A stretch of 64,000 bases of DNA, taken from NCBI GenBank assembly GCA_922989275.2, contig OV277869.1, positions 24,252,189 through 24,316,188 on the forward strand, read 5' to 3'. Position numbers and translations under genes: made by a program. The notes under the pieces were generated by a model. That model had not been told where the DNA came from and ran no database searches. It saw only the letters and a list, made by a program, of their open reading frames with translations. Positions within the stretch are counted from its first letter, which is position 1. Each line of letters opens with the position of its first letter. The DNA comes from Gari tellinella. Its lineage: Eukaryota > Mollusca > Bivalvia > Cardiida > Psammobiidae. Shown piece by piece: positions 54,101-60,100 of the stretch.

Positions 54101-57100
54101 CAACCGGATCAAGCATTAAAAATAGTAATTTGTAAATATATGTCAAATGCTTATATAAATGGGTAAAATTTAGTTTAGGATAATGAATTCTGTTAAAAAA
54201 TTCCAAAAAAAAAGAAAAGAAGAGGCTCTGGTGGGATTCGAACCCGTGACCATCCATGCAGAGACAAAAATGAAAAATGAGGCATCGCCTTTACGCCCTC
54301 GGCTACGGACGCTCTCTATATATATGGTAGCGAATTAACTTACTTCAGTGATAGCTATTAATAGAACATTATTCGGCTCGGGTTTATGTCTGACCCCGTG
54401 TAGAGAAGCAACAACAACAATTATACCGTTAGCTAACGCTATGGAAAAACGATGGAAACTTTCTAAAAAACTAAGATTCGGTGACGATTCTTGAGACGTT
54501 TTTTGGACTGATCATATTTTTTTAATGTCAAAAGCCAAATAATGCCACAAATTTGCTTTTATTTGAGTATTTTATTTTATTTTGACAAGAACACCATCCG
54601 GTTGCGAGTCCCTTTAAAGCAGTGAGGAATTGTTTAAATGAATAAAAATGTGTATCTATGGAGTAATGGATTCTGGAAAAGTTTGAATTGACTTTAGTTT
54701 ACAAAATTGACTAACAAAATGAAATTAAATTTTGAATTGTAGTGTAAGCTGTCCTTTTTAAAGTTCTGAATTTAAATAAAAATTATTTAAAGGGATAGAG
54801 AACAAAAATTAGCTAATGTTTTCATTATTCTCCTCATTCATGTTTTCAGAGTTTCAACCCCTGAGCAGTTTGTATATTCGGATTCTGATGTTAAAAGGTA
54901 TCGTGGGTCTGAAGATCCTGGACCTGTAATAGAACACAAATATGTGGTGAGTAGTTTGAATTAGAGTGTCTGTCCTTGTAAATAAGATTGTCTGTCCTTG
55001 CTATCTCATTTCCCGACATAGCCTGATTGCCATGTTTAAAACAGGTGGCTGCTTAAAGCAGACTGAAAGTAAAGCAGAAATCTCCTGAAGGATTTTTTTT
55101 TACTTTCAGCATGCTTTAAATATCCACCTATCAGGATGTAGAAAAGCTTTTCAGCGTCTCTTTAAAGGAATAGCTTTCAACTTGCTTTAAGCTGCAACTT
55201 GTGTTCAATACATGTACTAACAATGAATATTCACTTATATGGAGGAGAAGTGATAGAGGCTGTATAGCGCTTCTGTGGAGAAATAATATAGTAAATTTAT
55301 AATAATATAATTATAGTAAAACCTCTCTAAACTGGAAACTATTTGGAACATAAGGTAGACCTCAACACACAGGTGACAACTTAATGCGGGATATAAGCAA
55401 GGCAGAAAGTTCCCAGAGGGAGCTTTCTGCCTTTCTTTCATCCTGCATTCATTTGCCACCTTGATTGTAAACTGTTGATTTAGAGACCGAAAATGTTGTT
55501 TTATAAGTGTTTGTTATAGAGAAGTTTCACTTTATTTATATTTTGGCACTTTAGCTCAGCAATCAGGGACCAAGTTCAGTAAAGACGAGCAGTATCAGGA
55601 TAGAGTGGCCGAGTACAGATAGAGCGGGAAGGCCATACCTCCAGGTACAGGAGGCTATCACAGTGTCTAGGTCGGACATCATCTGTATCAAACTCAATAC
55701 ATCAAATGTAAGTAGCTATGTGTTCTAGCAGAGCCTCTAGATATGGCAAATTGTTCAAAAACCAATTTCCTGAAGTCTCTATTAACTCTTTGCATGCAGG
55801 GTAATGTTTTCGTCTGTAAAAATTGTTGAACTGCTACTGTTTTAAAAATTGATTTTTCTAAATTTCTTTTCAAAACAGGGTCAGAGTGTCAAATATTTCG
55901 GCGTCTCATATGAAATGTCTCAATGAGATGATGCTTATGTCTATGCATGACAATTTAACTTTTTTATATTTATACACAGTAAACAATGAGTGTATTTTGC
56001 AAAAGCTAGCAGTGTAGAATCAGATTTGTATTATTTCAGTTAACAAACAGAGTAAACCCTGATCAAACATATCCTGCATAAGTATCAAAACTGCAAGCAC
56101 TGAATGGACTTCCGAACAGTACATTTCTAGTCAATTTTATTTTCCATTGTATCAATACTCTGAAAATGTGTATCGATAATTGATCGATGAAAACAGATCG
56201 GCGATACATCGATATCATTCCTATCGATGACAGCTCCAATTTATTTCAATGTTTTGTACAGTAAAAACGATCTATAACAACCACAAAAAAGGAAGGTTAA
56301 TGATTATTGGTTGTATAAAAGCCAGGTAACAGCTTACAGCAAAGTGACAGTAAAGGAGCTTTCTGTTTTAATGTCAGCTTGCTTTTAGCAGTCAGTTGCC
56401 CTATATTCCTGATAATTAACACAATTTAGTGGTCGTAATAGAGAGGTTTTTATTGTAATGATGTGTCTATTGCAGCCAACCAAGTACTCTGTGAGAGGCG
56501 CTGTCAATGTAAAGCCTCTGCCAGGGGGTGGACAACGACAAAAACGTGAAGCAGAGGCAGAAGCTAGTATTGATAAAAGGGATATAGCAAAAAGATCAAG
56601 CTCCACATACGACAGAATAGTAAGTCCTTTGTTGGATCATTACAATGCTTATAACCCATACACCCCCATTTCTGTTACAAACATTGGTCCAAATTGATTA
56701 TTTTGTGTAATCTACCAAGATCCATCAGTATTTCCTGGCGGATCATCCTTCCAAAATTTCAGACAATTCAAAATGTTGCTAAGATTGACCTGTTTTAATG
56801 GCCCCTTCAAATTAATTGGGGGCATATTGTTTTTGGTCTGTCCATCTGTCTGTCCATTCGTCCATCTGTTTGTTTGTTTGTTTTTACACAACTTTAACCT
56901 TGGCCCTAACTTTAGAACTATACATGGGATAGAGACTTCATATTCGGTATGTGTACTCAATCCAAGGAGCTTTTGAGCTCAGTACAAGTTGGACCATGTC
57001 CAACAAAGGCAAGGTCATTTAGAGGTCATTTAAAGGTCAAATATACTGAATTTTACAATGGCCATAATTTTGGAACTGTGTGTGATAGAGACTTCATATT

Positions 57101-60100
57101 TAGCATGTCTACTCAACTCAAAAAGCTCTGGAGCTAAGTTCAAGTTTGGTCATGTCAGACAAAGGTCAAGGTCATTTAGAGCCCCACAGAAGACAGACAG
57201 ACAAATAGTCAAGACAAAAAAAAGCAGTAAGAATATCTCACTGGTCCTTCTTAATGTATTAGGATAACAAAACAAATATGCATTGGCACCTGCATGCTGT
57301 GCTCTTGTTTCTCCTTGAGATAAATGAGCCAGAAGAAACTGTACCTACATTCTTACATAATTATAAGGGTAGTATTTAAAAAAAATTATGCCCCCAGCAT
57401 CGACAGATGCGGGGCATATAGTAATTGTCCTGTCCGTCCGTCTGTGCATGCGTGTGTCCGTCCGTAACAAGGTTAAGTAGATTTTACCGTTTCGTCTAGC
57501 ATCAACATCGCTTACCCAAATGCTTTCATACTTATACAGTTGTTGCCTTGGACCATTCCCTATCCACCAATATCACCAAACTTTGATTTTGACCTTGACC
57601 TTGACCTAATTTGGACTTAGAAAATTTTAAATAGGCTATTTCTTGGTTAAATAGATTTTACCGTTTCGTCTAGCATCAACACAACTGACTACAATGCTTT
57701 GATACTTATACAGTTGTTGCCTTGGACCATTACCAACTCACCAACATCACCAAACTTTGACCTTGACCTAATTTAGACTTAGAAAATTTTAAATAGGCTA
57801 TTTCTTGGTTAACTAGATTTTACCGTTTCGTCTAGCGTCAACACAACTGACTACAATGCTTTGATACTTATACAGTTGTTGCCTTGGACCACTACCAACT
57901 CACCAATATCACCAACATCACCAAACTTTGACCTTGACCTAATTTGGACTTAGAAAATTTTAAATAGGCTATTTCTTGGTTAACTAGATTTTACCGTTTC
58001 GTCTAGCATCAACACAACTGACTACAATGCTTTGATACTTATACAGTTGTTGCCTTGGACCATTACTAACTCACCAATGCTCAGTTTGACCCTGACCTTG
58101 ACCTAATTTGGACTTAGAAAAGATTCAGAATATATTGTCAAGGATGCCACTGGGGGCATAAGCGTTTATTGAACGCGCAGTCTTGTTTATTTCTGTATAA
58201 AACTTTATATAGTCACTACTCATTAGAATCGTCTAGTCTAGACGATTCTTATGAGTAGTAACACCATAGGATAAGCCAGAAAATGTTGGATTTATTCATT
58301 TTTCTCCCTCTTATCGGTGGAGCCTGAAACACTGATCAAACACTGTTAGACTGTAGTATTATTGTGTATTTTCAGGGCTGTAATCCTCAGGAGTTTGGAT
58401 GTAGTTACTATCAGTGTACTGTGGGAGAGCTGCTAGTCAACAAATCAGTATTTGTTATTGTTAAATCTAAGATGTTCACTAGCACCCTAATTCAGGTAAG
58501 GAAATGAGTTGCACATTGATGAAACCTATAACCAAATTTCACAAGAGCTTCAGCATTTCTAGGAAATATCTGTGGTATTAAGTCATGTAGTGCAAAATCA
58601 CGTTGCTTCTATCTGTTTACCATAGATATCTGAAAATAGATGATGTCTTTCTGATTGTCCATCAATTGGAGTTGAGCACTAGGTGCTCGATCTAGTCTAT
58701 TTAAGATATATAAATTATTTGCTGTTTACATCAGGACAAGTTCAAGTACGCTTCAAGTAGAACCAGTGTTGTAAACAATTTATACCTGTCTTTGAAAATT
58801 CATAGATATCGAGATTGTGTGCTAGTATTTTGATAAGATGATAAATTCATTGGTGCAACTATAAGTATGTGACGTAGTGTTTCCTCCAAATTTGATTGGA
58901 TCATTAAATGCTAACTCAGAATCAATAGGTTCATACATTGTTGGGTTGGCTATGGCATTGTAAAACAGTAGAGTCAGTCTTGTATAAAATGATATAGGTT
59001 ATTTGGATTAACCCTTTCCCCCCATAGAAGCTCCTTTTAGCACATTCAGTTTATTCCTGCCCAAAAGAAAATATTCCAATTTATACAGTCATGAAATATG
59101 TATCATAAGGAATATTTTCTTTATTCTTGCAGATGACAGCTTAAAGCAGGCTGAAAGTAAAGCAGAATGTGCCGTAAGGCACATTCTGCTTTACTTTCAA
59201 CCTGCTTTAAGCCACCACCTGTCTTCAAAATTAGAAACAGGCCATGGGGTAATGGGTAATCTCTTCTCTTGCTGCCTATTCATACATTAAACTCTGCCCT
59301 CTATGAGCATTTATCATTTGAACTACTATATTGACTGGTTAGATAAGGAAAGTTATCAGCTGGAAAGGGTACCAACTCAAGTCGAACATATCCTACAAGA
59401 AAACAGTGCACACCCTGATCTGACAGTTCCTGTAGGAGCTGTCGGATCTGGGTCTACACTGTTTTAAAAAAATCGACGATATACACTTATTACAGGATAT
59501 GGGTTAATCGTTATGGCGGGAATGACCAATAAAAATTGAAATATGATTTGACAGGCTTTGCCATTGATTTGATATTTGTTTGTACATATACATATTGATA
59601 TTTGATATTGTTTTCTTTCTCAGAATAAGCTGGACAAGCCTTTCTATTTTGTGTCTAAAGCCAGTGCTGAGGTGTTGGCCATGCCTTATGAGAATATGAC
59701 AGTAGCACCAAACACATATGCAAAAACCATGTTCCAGGTAAGAGAGTGTTTCTACTTGTCAAAACATTTTTAGTTTCGAAAATTTGATCTAGTCAAAAGG
59801 TAGCCTAGCAAGAACCAACAATTCACTGAAGAAGCATAGATCCTTATCAGAGGACTCTTCATGGATCCCTGTGATCAAGATTTGTACCATTTGTTTTGCT
59901 TTAATTTTTCTGAATTATATCCTAATAAAAAGGTCTTAAAGTCAACAGAACCTGGAAAATTTGCAAAAATGAAATAGTCCATATGAGAAATTTAAATTTT
60001 GTAGAAACTATGGCGAATTCAGTATTCAATGGGTTAATGTACCAAATTATAAGACTCAACAAGCAGCTAGAGTGTATAGCTTCTATGATAACTAAGGCAT

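Noticed and set aside
54222..54318. A functional tRNA-Leu or tRNA-Ser gene on the - strand
   Set aside because: The acceptor stem does not pair well and the segment lies inside a two-copy mobile element. Kept as tRNA-like only.
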